DNA from: Alcanivoracaceae bacterium
GTDB lineage: Bacteria; Pseudomonadota; Gammaproteobacteria; Pseudomonadales; Alcanivoracaceae
Length of the DNA stretch: 64,000 nt
NCBI GenBank assembly: GCA_029210325.1
Contig: JARGPU010000001.1
Location: forward strand, 72,126 to 136,125
Reading direction: 5' to 3'
The notes beneath the pieces were generated by a model that saw only the letters and a program-made list of their open reading frames with translations, ran no database searches and had not been told where the DNA came from. Positions 22,687 to 30,636 of this stretch are shown here, one piece after another (position 1 is the stretch's first letter; each line of letters starts with the position of its first letter). The translations under genes were made by a program, and so were the position numbers.

Positions 22687-23589
22687 ATGACTCTAACAGA
22701 ACTACGCTATCTCGTCGCACTGGCCCGGGAAAAGCATTTTGGCCGCGCTGCGGATGTCTGCAATGTCAGTCAACCAACCCTTAGCGCCGCGATCAAGAAG
22801 CTCGAAGACCATTTGGGCATGACACTGTTTGAGCGCCGGCCACGGGAAGTTCGAGTTACCGCAGAAGCCGAACCCATCATTCATCAAGCGCAGCGAGTTC
22901 TGGAACAAGCCGAGTTGCTCGAACAACTGGCCGACAAACAACGCGATCAACTTAGTGCCCCTCTGCGCATCGGTGCAATATTTACCGTGGCCCCCTATTT
23001 GTTCCCGGTTATCGTTCCGAAAATTCGTAAGGCAGCGCCACAAATGCCGCTGTTTATTGAAGAGAACTACACCCATGTATTGCGGACCAAACTGGAAAAC
23101 GGTGAGCTTGATGCCATCATTGTAGCGCTGCCATTTTCCGGGGGTGGTCTTGTGCGGGCGAAAATGTATGAGGAATCCTTCTCCGTGCTGTTGCCGGCTA
23201 ATCACTCGTGGACCAGCCAAAAGAGCATTCGCCCCGACCAACTACTAGATGAAACGCTTCTTCTTCTCGGCGAAGGCCACTGCTTCCGAGATCAGGTTCT
23301 GGAGCTATGCCCGGCCATTGATTCCAGTAAGCAGAAACACCTGGTTCAGATCGAAGGCGGATCACTGGAAACCCTGCGCCACATGGTAGCCGGTGGCCTT
23401 GGCATTACCATCTTGCCGAACTCCGCGCTGCGTCATAACAACTACAGTGAGGACACATTCGCGGTACGCCCATTCATTAAACCCGTACCCTCCCGCACTA
23501 TCGCTCTGGTATGGCGTGACAGCTTTCCCCGGCCAAAGGCCATTGAGATGGTCCGTCAGGCGGTGCCCAAGGAAGGCCTGTCCCGGTGA
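22687..23589 (+). CDS. oxyR: Hydrogen peroxide-sensing LysR regulator OxyR
   Basis: A 300-residue LysR-type activator of the peroxide response. An N-terminal winged HTH (LTELRYLVALAREKHFGRAA, then SQPTLSAAIKKLE) leads to the substrate-like domain. The two redox cysteines are at exactly C199 (GEGHCFRDQ) and C208 (LELCP), the same numbers as in E. coli OxyR, so disulfide switching is expected. It overlaps the recG start (GTGA), as the oxyR-recG operon of Pseudomonas does. The 71-base divergent gap upstream is the expected autoregulatory site. Confidence 0.97.
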   Translation: MTLTELRYLVALAREKHFGRAADVCNVSQPTLSAAIKKLEDHLGMTLFERRPREVRVTAEAEPIIHQAQRVLEQAELLEQLADKQRDQLSAPLRIGAIFTVAPYLFPVIVPKIRKAAPQMPLFIEENYTHVLRTKLENGELDAIIVALPFSGGGLVRAKMYEESFSVLLPANHSWTSQKSIRPDQLLDETLLLLGEGHCFRDQVLELCPAIDSSKQKHLVQIEGGSLETLRHMVAGGLGITILPNSALRHNNYSEDTFAVRPFIKPVPSRTIALVWRDSFPRPKAIEMVRQAVPKEGLSR

Positions 23590-25658
23590 TTTCTCTGGCG
23601 GAAACGCCGGTCACTCGCCTTAAAGGCGCCGGGCCAAAAGTGGCCGAGCGCCTGCAAAACCTTGGCATTCAGTCCGTGGAGGATTTGCTGTTTCATCTAC
23701 CGTTCCGCTATGAGGATCGGACCTGCGTAGTCCCCATCGGCAGCCTCCGGCCAGAGCAGTCAGCAGTCATCGAGGGCGAAGTACTACTGGCTGATATTAC
23801 ATTTGGCAAGCGTCGCAGCCTGCTTTGTAAGGTCAGCGATGGCACAGGAACACTATCGCTGCGCTTTTATCATTTTAGTGCGGCGCAGAAAAACAATCTG
23901 GAGCGCGGCGCCAGAATACGCGTCTACGGCGAGGCTCGAGTTGGCGCCTCCGGGCTTGAATTCTACCACCCTGAATATCAGCTAGCCCAAACCTCTTTGC
24001 CACCCCTGGAAAAAGCCCTGACCCCGGTGTATCCAACCACCGACGGGGTGAGCCAATTATTGCTACGCAAGCTAATGATCGAGGCGTTGCAGGTTCTCGC
24101 CCGCCAGCCGCCACGGGATCTTCTCCCCGAATCGGTAATGCAGCAGCAAGACCTGCCCTCGCTGCAACAAGCACTGCACAAACTACATGCTCCACTTCCG
24201 GACGATCCAGTGGATCTGTTGTTGGCAGGCGAACATCCCAGTGTGCGACGCTTGGTAATTGAAGAAATGATTGCCCATCAACTTGGCATGTTAAGCCGCC
24301 GCGCAGGTCAGCGCGCACACCACGCACCATTATTTGAAACTGACGGCTTACGCACATCGTTGCTTGACTCACTGCCGTTCGAACTGACCCGCGCTCAACA
24401 AAGGGTAATTGCCGAAATCGATGCGGACCTACTAATTTCACACCCCATGCTGAGACTTGTGCAGGGTGATGTCGGTTCAGGCAAAACCCTGGTTGCTGCC
24501 TGCGCAGCACTATCAGCCATTGGGGCTGGCTATCAGGTAGCGCTGATGGCGCCCACTGAAATCCTCGCCGAGCAGCATTACCGAAATTTCTGCCATTGGC
24601 TTAAACCGCTTGGCATTAATGTGGCATGGCTAGTGGGCAGCCTTGGCGTCAAGGCTCGTCGCGAAGCCAACCAGCAAATCAGTGACGGCAGCGCCCAGAT
24701 TATCGTCGGCACACATGCCCTGTTTCAACCGGCAGTCAATTTTCACCGCCTTGGCCTAACCATCATTGATGAGCAGCATCGGTTCGGCGTACACCAACGT
24801 CTCGCGCTCAGGGAAAAGGGCCATATCGGCGATCAGGTACCACACCAACTGGTACTGACTGCCACACCCATTCCACGCACACTGGCGATGAGCGTCTACG
24901 GTGATCTGGACACCTCGGTGATTGATGAGCTGCCTCCGGGCAGACAAGCCATCGACACCGTAGTCATCAGTGAGTCACGTCGACCGCAGGTAATCGAACG
25001 GATTCGTAACGCCTGTATGGCAGGCGCTCAGGCTTACTGGGTGTGCACCCTGATCGAAGAATCTGAGGCCCTGCAGGCAAGTGCTGCGGAGCTAACCTGG
25101 ACCCTCCTTCAAGAAGCACTGCCGGAGCTGGACATTGAACTTGTCCATGGCCGCCTGAAGACGCAGGAAAAAGCAGATCGCATGGCTCGCTTCGCCAAAG
25201 GACAGGCGCAGTTGCTGGTAGCGACCACAGTCATTGAGGTAGGTGTTGATGTCGCCAATGCTTCATTGATGGTGATAGAAAATGCCGAGCGGCTAGGTCT
25301 GTCACAGTTACATCAGTTACGGGGCCGGGTAGGTCGTGGCAGCGAGAAAAGCTACTGCGTCCTGATGTACAGTACGCCTCTGTCGCAAACTGCCCAGCGC
25401 CGGCTGGCAGTAATGCGCGAAACCAACGATGGGTTCCGTATTGCCGAAGAGGACTTACGGCTACGCGGCCCGGGTGAATGGCTTGGCACCCGGCAGACCG
25501 GCGAGCTGGCTTTCCGCGTGGCCGACCTGATACGCGACGAGGCGCTAATGGAGCCAGCTCGTGAAATGGCAGAAATGATGCAGCGAGATTATCCGCAGCA
25601 CGTTGAGCCTCTGATCCGTCGCTGGCTAAAGGGCGGCGAAAATTACGCAGATATTTGA
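23586..25658 (+). CDS. recG: ATP-dependent DNA helicase RecG
   Basis: A 690-residue superfamily 2 helicase that remodels stalled forks and Holliday junctions. The N-terminal wedge domain begins TPVTRLKGAGPKVAERLQ. Helicase motifs include Walker A GDVGSGKT (about 295-302), IVGTHALFQ, the DEQHRFG box (about 394), LTATPIPRTLA, and the C-terminal QLRGRVGRG. The GTG start overlaps the oxyR stop by 3 bases, so translational coupling is likely. Confidence 0.97.
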   Translation: MISLAETPVTRLKGAGPKVAERLQNLGIQSVEDLLFHLPFRYEDRTCVVPIGSLRPEQSAVIEGEVLLADITFGKRRSLLCKVSDGTGTLSLRFYHFSAAQKNNLERGARIRVYGEARVGASGLEFYHPEYQLAQTSLPPLEKALTPVYPTTDGVSQLLLRKLMIEALQVLARQPPRDLLPESVMQQQDLPSLQQALHKLHAPLPDDPVDLLLAGEHPSVRRLVIEEMIAHQLGMLSRRAGQRAHHAPLFETDGLRTSLLDSLPFELTRAQQRVIAEIDADLLISHPMLRLVQGDVGSGKTLVAACAALSAIGAGYQVALMAPTEILAEQHYRNFCHWLKPLGINVAWLVGSLGVKARREANQQISDGSAQIIVGTHALFQPAVNFHRLGLTIIDEQHRFGVHQRLALREKGHIGDQVPHQLVLTATPIPRTLAMSVYGDLDTSVIDELPPGRQAIDTVVISESRRPQVIERIRNACMAGAQAYWVCTLIEESEALQASAAELTWTLLQEALPELDIELVHGRLKTQEKADRMARFAKGQAQLLVATTVIEVGVDVANASLMVIENAERLGLSQLHQLRGRVGRGSEKSYCVLMYSTPLSQTAQRRLAVMRETNDGFRIAEEDLRLRGPGEWLGTRQTGELAFRVADLIRDEALMEPAREMAEMMQRDYPQHVEPLIRRWLKGGENYADI

Positions 25659-25670
25659 GGAGAAGCAGTA

Positions 25671-26066
25671 ATGTCAGAAGAAGAAGCGGCGGACACCGGC
25701 TGGTCAATTGACCTGCCTGATGGCTGGGAAGGCCATGATGATGGCGATACGTCTGTATTCACAGACCCGGATGGGGTCGGCGTGTTGCAGATCACTGCCA
25801 TGGAGAGCGACGATGATATCTCCGAGCAGGACCTGAAAACTTTCGCTGGCGAGCCGCCGAAGAAAGCGGTCAAAGAAAACTTCCGCAACAAGCATTTTCG
25901 CGGCTTCAGCATCGCCCTGCAGACCGATGGTGAGTATCGACACAACTGGTATCTGGCAGCCAATAAACTGGCAGTGGTAGTCAGCTACGTGTGTAACGAA
26001 GAAGACCGCTCCATTGAAATGGCGCAGGTGAAAGAGATTGTGCGTTCGTTGGAGCTGATCCTTTAA
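25671..26066 (+). CDS. Small acidic protein, DUF3805-like
   Basis: A 131-residue acidic protein of unknown function. The opening SIDLPDGWEGHDDGDTSVF followed by GVGVLQITA resembles small single-domain proteins of the PsbP-like/DUF3805 kind (an inference from pattern only). No signal peptide or membrane helix is visible, so it is probably cytosolic. A good GGAGAAG site precedes the ATG, 12 bases after recG, so it is likely co-transcribed with it. It is convergent with desT, 19 bases apart. Confidence 0.7.
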   Translation: MSEEEAADTGWSIDLPDGWEGHDDGDTSVFTDPDGVGVLQITAMESDDDISEQDLKTFAGEPPKKAVKENFRNKHFRGFSIALQTDGEYRHNWYLAANKLAVVVSYVCNEEDRSIEMAQVKEIVRSLELIL

Positions 26067-26085
26067 AGTCAGCTCGCGACTTTGC

Positions 26086-26751
26086 TCAGTCGACTTCGAT
26101 ACGCCCTTCGGCAATGGTCTGAGTACCCACCACAATCATGCGCACCATGGTCGAAATATCCTCCACGGCCCGGGGACGCTTTTCCTCCGGCAAGTCCATC
26201 GAAGACGCACCCATGGTGAACACTAACCGGGTGATCGCTCTGGCCGCCAGCGCCGGCTTGTAGATTCCGGTTTCGTTGGCACTTGCCAGACGTACCAGAT
26301 CAGCGCACAACTCTTCCTCGAAATAGACCAGCTGGCGCTCAACCGCCGCCTTGAAAGCCTCCGAGCCGACTGTGCCCTCGCGCAGTAACAGTTGCATGTA
26401 CTTCTGCTCGCCCCACAGCTGCTCCATAAACGCCTCAACGGAACTGCGCACCACACTACGCCCACTAGAGGCTCGATGCCGGGCCTGACCGATCACCTGG
26501 CGCAGGGCACCGCCAGCCTGCTCAATCAAACTCACCGCCAACTCATCCACATCACGGAAATGCCGGTAGAAGCTGTTCGGTGCGATACCCGCTTCACGGG
26601 CTACTTCCCGCAAGCTAAGAGTGGAGATACTGCGGTTAGGGCCGACCAGCTGCATGGCAGCGGCCATCAGGTCCTCTCTGGAGATCACCGCACGCCGCCC
26701 TTGATGGGGGCGACTGGCGTGGCGCTGCTCGTCAGTGGCGATCTCGTTCAT
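26086..26751 (-). CDS. desT: TetR-family fatty acid desaturation repressor (DesT/FabR type)
   Basis: About 221 residues. The HTH region LSLREVAREAGIAPNSFYRHF (about 47-66, read in two pieces) is nearly identical in pattern to FabR/DesT, followed by RDVDELAVSLIEQAGG. These regulators sense the saturated/unsaturated acyl-CoA or acyl-ACP balance. In Pseudomonas, DesT is divergent from desCB and represses it; the same layout is seen here. The start at 26751 is preferred over the ATG at 26757 because AGGA then sits at a better distance, but the choice is close. The divergent region holds three nested inverted repeats, the probable operator. Confidence 0.9.
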   Translation of the reverse strand: MNEIATDEQRHASRPHQGRRAVISREDLMAAAMQLVGPNRSISTLSLREVAREAGIAPNSFYRHFRDVDELAVSLIEQAGGALRQVIGQARHRASSGRSVVRSSVEAFMEQLWGEQKYMQLLLREGTVGSEAFKAAVERQLVYFEEELCADLVRLASANETGIYKPALAARAITRLVFTMGASSMDLPEEKRPRAVEDISTMVRMIVVGTQTIAEGRIEVD

Positions 26752-26830
26752 GGTCATGTTCCTGTAGCCGGCAGGTCGGATAGTAATACCGGGATGTGGG
26801 TAAATCGTACCACTATGCTACCGTTTAGTT

Positions 26831-26872
26831 TATGCACAAGTGTATAGATTATTATCTATACATCTGTATAAT
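26831..26872 (+). promoter_or_regulatory. Probable DesT operator and desC promoter
   Basis: Three interlocking inverted repeats lie between desT and desC. They are TATGCAC-AA-GTGTATA (26831-26846, one mismatch), GTATAGAT-TATT-ATCTATAC (26842-26861, perfect) and TATAC-ATCT-GTATA (26857-26870, perfect). A perfect TATAAT (26867-26872) overlaps the last one and would place the desC transcription start near 26879. A repressor bound here would block polymerase. The -35 element is weak. Binding by DesT is inferred from gene order. Confidence 0.7.
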
Positions 26873-26902
26873 TACCAGCATTACATGTCGGAGCCCCCGG
26901 AA

Positions 26903-27976
26903 ATGACGGCTAGCCAAACCCTGAAACGCCTTGTTGCCCCATTGGTGGACCCCGCCGTCTATGACTTCTGGGCGCAGAAAGTCCACCCCACTCTTAGCTG
27001 GGATCGCTGTCTGGCCCGCGTGGTGGAGCGCCACGTGGAGGCACGCGACACCGTTAGCCTGATTCTCAAGCCGAATGGCCTGTTTGCCGGGTTTGCGCCC
27101 GGCCAGCACCTGAATGTCACTGTGGAAGTGAATGGCGTGCGCCTGACTCGGAGCTACAGCCCGTCAGACGCGGTTAATAAGGATGGCCGCATTCGCCTGA
27201 CCATTAAGGCCATCGCCCAAGGCAAAGTCAGCCAGCACCTGGTGCATAACTGCCAGATCGGCGATGTGGTTGAGCTTGGTCGGGCCTACGGCGACATGAC
27301 CTTGCCAAAAGAGCCGCATGCCTGGCTGTTCGTCACCGCAGGCTCAGGCATTACCCCGATCATGAGCCTGCTAAACACCCTGACACAGAGACCGCTGCAA
27401 CAGCCGATATCGTTGATTTACTGGGCGCGGACGCGGGCGGACCTGTGTTTCAGCGAAGCACTGCATGAAATGAGTGAAAGCGACCCCCTTTTGAAAATCC
27501 ACACGGTACTGACCCGTGAGACCAATCGCGTGGACAAGGAGCTGGACGGCCACCCACGAGAGTCACTATTCCGCAATCTGGTGCCGGACCTCGAGCGCCG
27601 CCGTATCTATACCTGCGGCCCACACGGGTTTGTGCAGAGCGTTGAAAGTCTGCTGGCTGATAAAGCCGCAGCATTTCAATCCGAGTCTTTCAGTCCAGCC
27701 GCCGTGGTCACAACCGCCGGCGCACCGGTTAGCGTATTCCTCAGCAAGAGCAATATCAGCGTACAAATTGCATCAGGAGTGCCCCTACTGGAGGCGCTCG
27801 AAGCAGAAGGTCTTAAACCTGCCTACGGCTGCCGCATGGGCATCTGCAACACCTGCTCCTGTCAGAAACAAGACGGGACAACCACCGACACACGCAACGG
27901 CAACACCTTCAGTGAGCCGGGCGCCGTAAGGCTGTGTATTAACAGCGCCAACTCTGATCTGACTTTGGAACTCTGA
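26903..27976 (+). CDS. desC: Desaturase electron-transfer oxidoreductase (ferredoxin reductase type)
   Basis: A 357-residue flavoprotein that should pass electrons from NAD(P)H to the desaturase encoded next to it. The FAD domain has RSYSPS at about 90-95. The NAD domain has TAGSGITPIMSLL (about 145-157) and a YTCGPHGF motif. The C-terminal plant-type [2Fe-2S] domain has C310, C315, C318 (YGCRMGICNTCSC) and C345. An ATG at 26885 would add six residues, but GGAG sits 9 bases before 26903, and homologues begin near MTASQTLKRLVAPL. desB begins two bases after its stop. Confidence 0.92.
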   Translation: MTASQTLKRLVAPLVDPAVYDFWAQKVHPTLSWDRCLARVVERHVEARDTVSLILKPNGLFAGFAPGQHLNVTVEVNGVRLTRSYSPSDAVNKDGRIRLTIKAIAQGKVSQHLVHNCQIGDVVELGRAYGDMTLPKEPHAWLFVTAGSGITPIMSLLNTLTQRPLQQPISLIYWARTRADLCFSEALHEMSESDPLLKIHTVLTRETNRVDKELDGHPRESLFRNLVPDLERRRIYTCGPHGFVQSVESLLADKAAAFQSESFSPAAVVTTAGAPVSVFLSKSNISVQIASGVPLLEALEAEGLKPAYGCRMGICNTCSCQKQDGTTTDTRNGNTFSEPGAVRLCINSANSDLTLEL

Positions 27977-27978
27977 CC

Positions 27979-29094
27979 ATGACGTCATCAATGACTTCTG
28001 TGCTGAAAAACAGTGCCAAAACCCACCGCCCCAATGATACTCAGCTGGCCGCCTTCGGTGCCGAGCTGGATGCACTGCGGGAACGCACCCTGACAGATCT
28101 GGGCGAGCGCGATGCGCGCTATATCCGCCGCATTTATGCCGCCGTGCGCTACACCGAGGTCATCGGTCGCGGCCTGCTATTCTTTGGCTTGTTTCCACCA
28201 GCATGGATCGTCGGCACATTGCTGCTCGGCATCTCGAAAATTCTCGACAATATGGAGCTGGGCCATAACGTCATCCACGGCCAATACGACTGGATGAATG
28301 ATCCTCACCTTAGCGGCAAAACCTTTGAGTGGGACATCGTCGGCACAGCTGACCATTGGCGCAAAACGCATAATTACAGCCACCACACCTATACCAATAT
28401 CAAAGGTATGGACGAGGATATTGGTTACGGAGTATTACGGCTTTTCCCGGAGCAGCGCTGGCGACCATTCTTTATCGGCCAGCCGATCTACGCGCTGATA
28501 TTCGCCCTGCTCTTTCAATGGGGCGTTGCCATTCAGGACCTTCGTTTCGGTCAGTATTTCAAAGGCAAAAAGACGGGCAAGGAAATGCTCGAAGAAATGA
28601 AGCCTTTCCTGAAAAAGAGCCGCCGTCAGCTAATCAAGGATTATGTGATTTTCCCGCTAATTGCCGGGCCCTTCTTTGTGCCGGTTCTGCTGGGCAATCT
28701 GGTTGCCAATGGCATTCGAAATCTTTGGACATATACGATTATTTTCTGCGGTCACTTTACCGCAGATGTGGAGCTATTCCCGAAAAGCGTGCTTAGAGAT
28801 GAGTCCCGCGGACAGTGGTACTACCGCCAGATTCGTGGCTCGTCCAACCTGACCGGAAGCAAACTACTACACATAATGAGCGGCAACCTGAGCCACCAGA
28901 TTGAGCATCACTTGTTCCCGGATATTCCAGCTCACCGCTATGAAGAAATGTCACAGGAAGTACGCGCCATTTGTCAGCGCTACGGCGTGCATTACAATCG
29001 CGGCCCCCTGGTTAAGCAGTTCTCCCAAGTGATCTGGCGTATTTTGCGTTACTCGTTACCGAGTAAGTACGTGCCCATCAAGGCTTCTGCATAA
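27979..29094 (+). CDS. desB: Acyl-CoA Delta9 fatty acid desaturase
   Basis: A 371-residue membrane di-iron desaturase. Histidine clusters are HNVIH (96-100), HNYSHH (131-136) and HQIEHH (306-311). This is the spacing of the HxxxH, HxxHH and QxxHH boxes in the front-end-like desaturase class, different from the DesA type at 6758. Hydrophobic segments occupy about 63-95, 160-185 and 220-255. With desC and desT it forms the known Pseudomonas-type system that desaturates exogenous saturated acyl-CoA. Translation is probably coupled to desC (2-base gap). Confidence 0.93.
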   Translation: MTSSMTSVLKNSAKTHRPNDTQLAAFGAELDALRERTLTDLGERDARYIRRIYAAVRYTEVIGRGLLFFGLFPPAWIVGTLLLGISKILDNMELGHNVIHGQYDWMNDPHLSGKTFEWDIVGTADHWRKTHNYSHHTYTNIKGMDEDIGYGVLRLFPEQRWRPFFIGQPIYALIFALLFQWGVAIQDLRFGQYFKGKKTGKEMLEEMKPFLKKSRRQLIKDYVIFPLIAGPFFVPVLLGNLVANGIRNLWTYTIIFCGHFTADVELFPKSVLRDESRGQWYYRQIRGSSNLTGSKLLHIMSGNLSHQIEHHLFPDIPAHRYEEMSQEVRAICQRYGVHYNRGPLVKQFSQVIWRILRYSLPSKYVPIKASA

Positions 29095-29100
29095 AACAAC

Positions 29101-29133
29101 GGCGGCGGAATAAACAAGATACGTTCCGCCGCC
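29101..29133. terminator. GC-rich hairpin between convergent genes
   Basis: Arms GGCGGCGGAA and TTCCGCCGCC form a perfect 10-bp stem with a 13-base loop, just after the desB stop. No T-tract follows on either strand. It may act as a weak or factor-assisted terminator between desB and the convergent winged-helix gene. Confidence 0.6.
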
Positions 29134-29155
29134 ATGTCCAGACTTTGTGAAAGAT

Positions 29156-29527
29156 TTATAGACCAACCGGTCCGAAACGCTGACAGGTAAAATCAAGAAA
29201 TCGGTCAACGCGACGCAGGCAGTCTGCTGACATAGTCACCAGACGCACCCGTCTGTCCTGCTCACACTCACATTCTTCCAGCAAACCCTGGTCAATGGCT
29301 TTCTGAACGTACTTCACTGCCGTACGCCGACTGATATTAGGCATCAGCTCATACAGCTCTGTCTTTGCCAGGGGCTTATCGCGCTTTAGCCACATCTGCG
29401 TGAATAGGTCGCAGTAGTTCAGGTCATTAAGATCCGTATCTGCAAAGCTCTTCGCCCAGAAGCTGTCGATATCAAAAATCGCAACCGCAGCTTCCGTGCG
29501 GCTCCCCACGTTATAGCGACGGGTCAT
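29156..29527 (-). CDS. Winged-helix (MarR-like) DNA-binding protein
   Basis: A 123-residue protein. The region LAKTELYELMPNISRRTAVKYV (about 53-75, read in two parts) followed by LLEECECEQDRRVRLVTMS fits a winged helix-turn-helix with a beta wing, as in MarR-like regulators. A strong AGGAGG site lies upstream of the ATG. It is divergent from the isomerase/desaturase/ABC operon across a 213-base gap holding a sigma-54-like promoter and palindromes, so it is the obvious candidate regulator of that operon (inference). It lacks an AAA+ domain and is therefore not a sigma-54 activator itself. Confidence 0.72.
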   Translation of the reverse strand: MTRRYNVGSRTEAAVAIFDIDSFWAKSFADTDLNDLNYCDLFTQMWLKRDKPLAKTELYELMPNISRRTAVKYVQKAIDQGLLEECECEQDRRVRLVTMSADCLRRVDRFLDFTCQRFGPVGL

Positions 29528-29635
29528 GCCCGGCCCTCCTGATGGCTAATTGTGGTGCATGTCATGGGGCCTCTGGCCCCGTAATGGCGCATTCCCTTAT
29601 CCGGCAAAGCCAAGCACCCCAATTAATATGCTGTT

Positions 29636-29662
29636 TTGCATGCAATTAAGCAATCTATGCAA
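29636..29662. repeat. TTGCATGCAA palindrome with outlying half-site
   Basis: A perfect 10-bp palindrome TTGCATGCAA (29636-29645) is followed 11 bases later by ATGCAA (29657-29662), which also pairs with the first half. It sits just upstream of the putative sigma-54 promoter, where a regulator of the divergent genes would bind. The DNA-binding protein is unknown. Confidence 0.5.
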
Positions 29663-29674
29663 CTTGACATACTT

Positions 29675-29691
29675 CTGGCATGAACCTTGCC
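29675..29691 (+). promoter_or_regulatory. Putative sigma-54 promoter
   Basis: CTGGCATGAACCTTGCC matches the -24/-12 consensus YTGGCACGrNNNTTGCW at all but two defined positions. The invariant GG (29677-29678) and GC (29689-29690) have the required 12-base offset. Transcription would begin near 29702, about 40 bases before the isomerase-like gene. A TTGACA at 29664-29669 overlaps the area but has no convincing -10. Confidence 0.6.
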
Positions 29692-29740
29692 TCTATCTTC
29701 TTGGCTGCAGAGCCATCAGGCCCGGAATCTGGAGAACACC

Positions 29741-30613
29741 ATGCAGTTTGCCTTATTCAAAACACTCTGGGGACACAATGGCAGCATCACTGATGGTGCC
29801 GCGCTGGCTGCAGAAGCTGGTTTTCAAGGCATCGAGGCTCCTGCGCCGCGTGATGATGAAGAGCTGAATGAGCTGAAGCAAGTGCTTGCCAGCAACCAAC
29901 TGGATTACATCTGCGAGATCTGCACTACCGGGAGCTATGTGCCAGAGCGCCATGCAACCCCAGAGCAACATCTACTTGATCTTGAGGACAAGATTCAACG
30001 CGGCCTGCCACTCCGCCCTCGGTTTTTTAATGTCATGGGCGGCTGCGACGCGTGGCCGCTGGACATCCAAATTAATTTTTTCCGCCGAGCCAAGGAAATT
30101 GCCGACCAGCACGGCGTGCTATGCAGCTTTGAAACTCACCGCGGTCGATCATTCTTCAATCCATGGGTGACGCGGGATGTGCTGCGCGCCCTCCCCGACT
30201 TGTCGATTACCTGCGACTTCAGTCACTGGGTGGTGGTGTGCGAGCGACTTATGGATAGCGAATGGGATGTGATCACTGAAGTGGCCGATCAAGCCCACCA
30301 TGTCCATGGCCGGGTCGGCTACGACCAAGGGCCTCAGGTACCGCACCCGGCAGCACCAGAGTATCTCGCCGCACTTGAGTCCCATGAGCGTTGCTGGGAA
30401 GCCATCTGGTCATCACAAAAGAAGCGAGGCTACCAGCTCAGCACTATGACTCCTGAGTTTGGGCCCGACGGATATTTGCACTGCCTTCCATTTACCAATG
30501 CCCCGGTGGCCGATCTATGGCAGGTGAATCGCTGGATCGGCGAGCGGCAGCGAAGTCATTTCGCAGACTGGCTTGCCGCATCAACCAATCTTCGTCAGGC
30601 CAGTGCTGTCTGA
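29741..30613 (+). CDS. Sugar phosphate isomerase/epimerase-like TIM-barrel protein
   Basis: A 290-residue protein of the xylose isomerase-like TIM-barrel/AP endonuclease 2 superfamily. Candidate metal ligands occur where the fold places them: Glu in ICEICTTGSY (about 49), Glu/His in SFETHRG (about 133), Asp in TCDFSHWVV (about 162), His in HHVHGRVGYD (about 187-196), and Glu in TPEFGPDGY (about 237). The substrate is unknown. GGAGAACACC precedes the ATG at 29741, and an in-frame ATG upstream at 29687 would lie inside the promoter. First gene of a five-gene co-directional run with a desaturase-like enzyme and an ABC importer, which suggests it acts on the imported compound. Confidence 0.78.
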   Translation: MQFALFKTLWGHNGSITDGAALAAEAGFQGIEAPAPRDDEELNELKQVLASNQLDYICEICTTGSYVPERHATPEQHLLDLEDKIQRGLPLRPRFFNVMGGCDAWPLDIQINFFRRAKEIADQHGVLCSFETHRGRSFFNPWVTRDVLRALPDLSITCDFSHWVVVCERLMDSEWDVITEVADQAHHVHGRVGYDQGPQVPHPAAPEYLAALESHERCWEAIWSSQKKRGYQLSTMTPEFGPDGYLHCLPFTNAPVADLWQVNRWIGERQRSHFADWLAASTNLRQASAV

Positions 30614-30636
30614 CCTTTGCCAAACAGGAGGAAATC

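Noticed and set aside
29636-29662. CRISPR-like or attachment-site repeat
   Set aside because: The repeated units are only 6-10 bases and occur once; there is no integrase, tRNA target or spacer pattern nearby.
29664-29692. A sigma-70 promoter based on TTGACA at 29664-29669
   Set aside because: No acceptable -10 hexamer occurs at 16-18 bases; the sigma-54 match in the same place is better.
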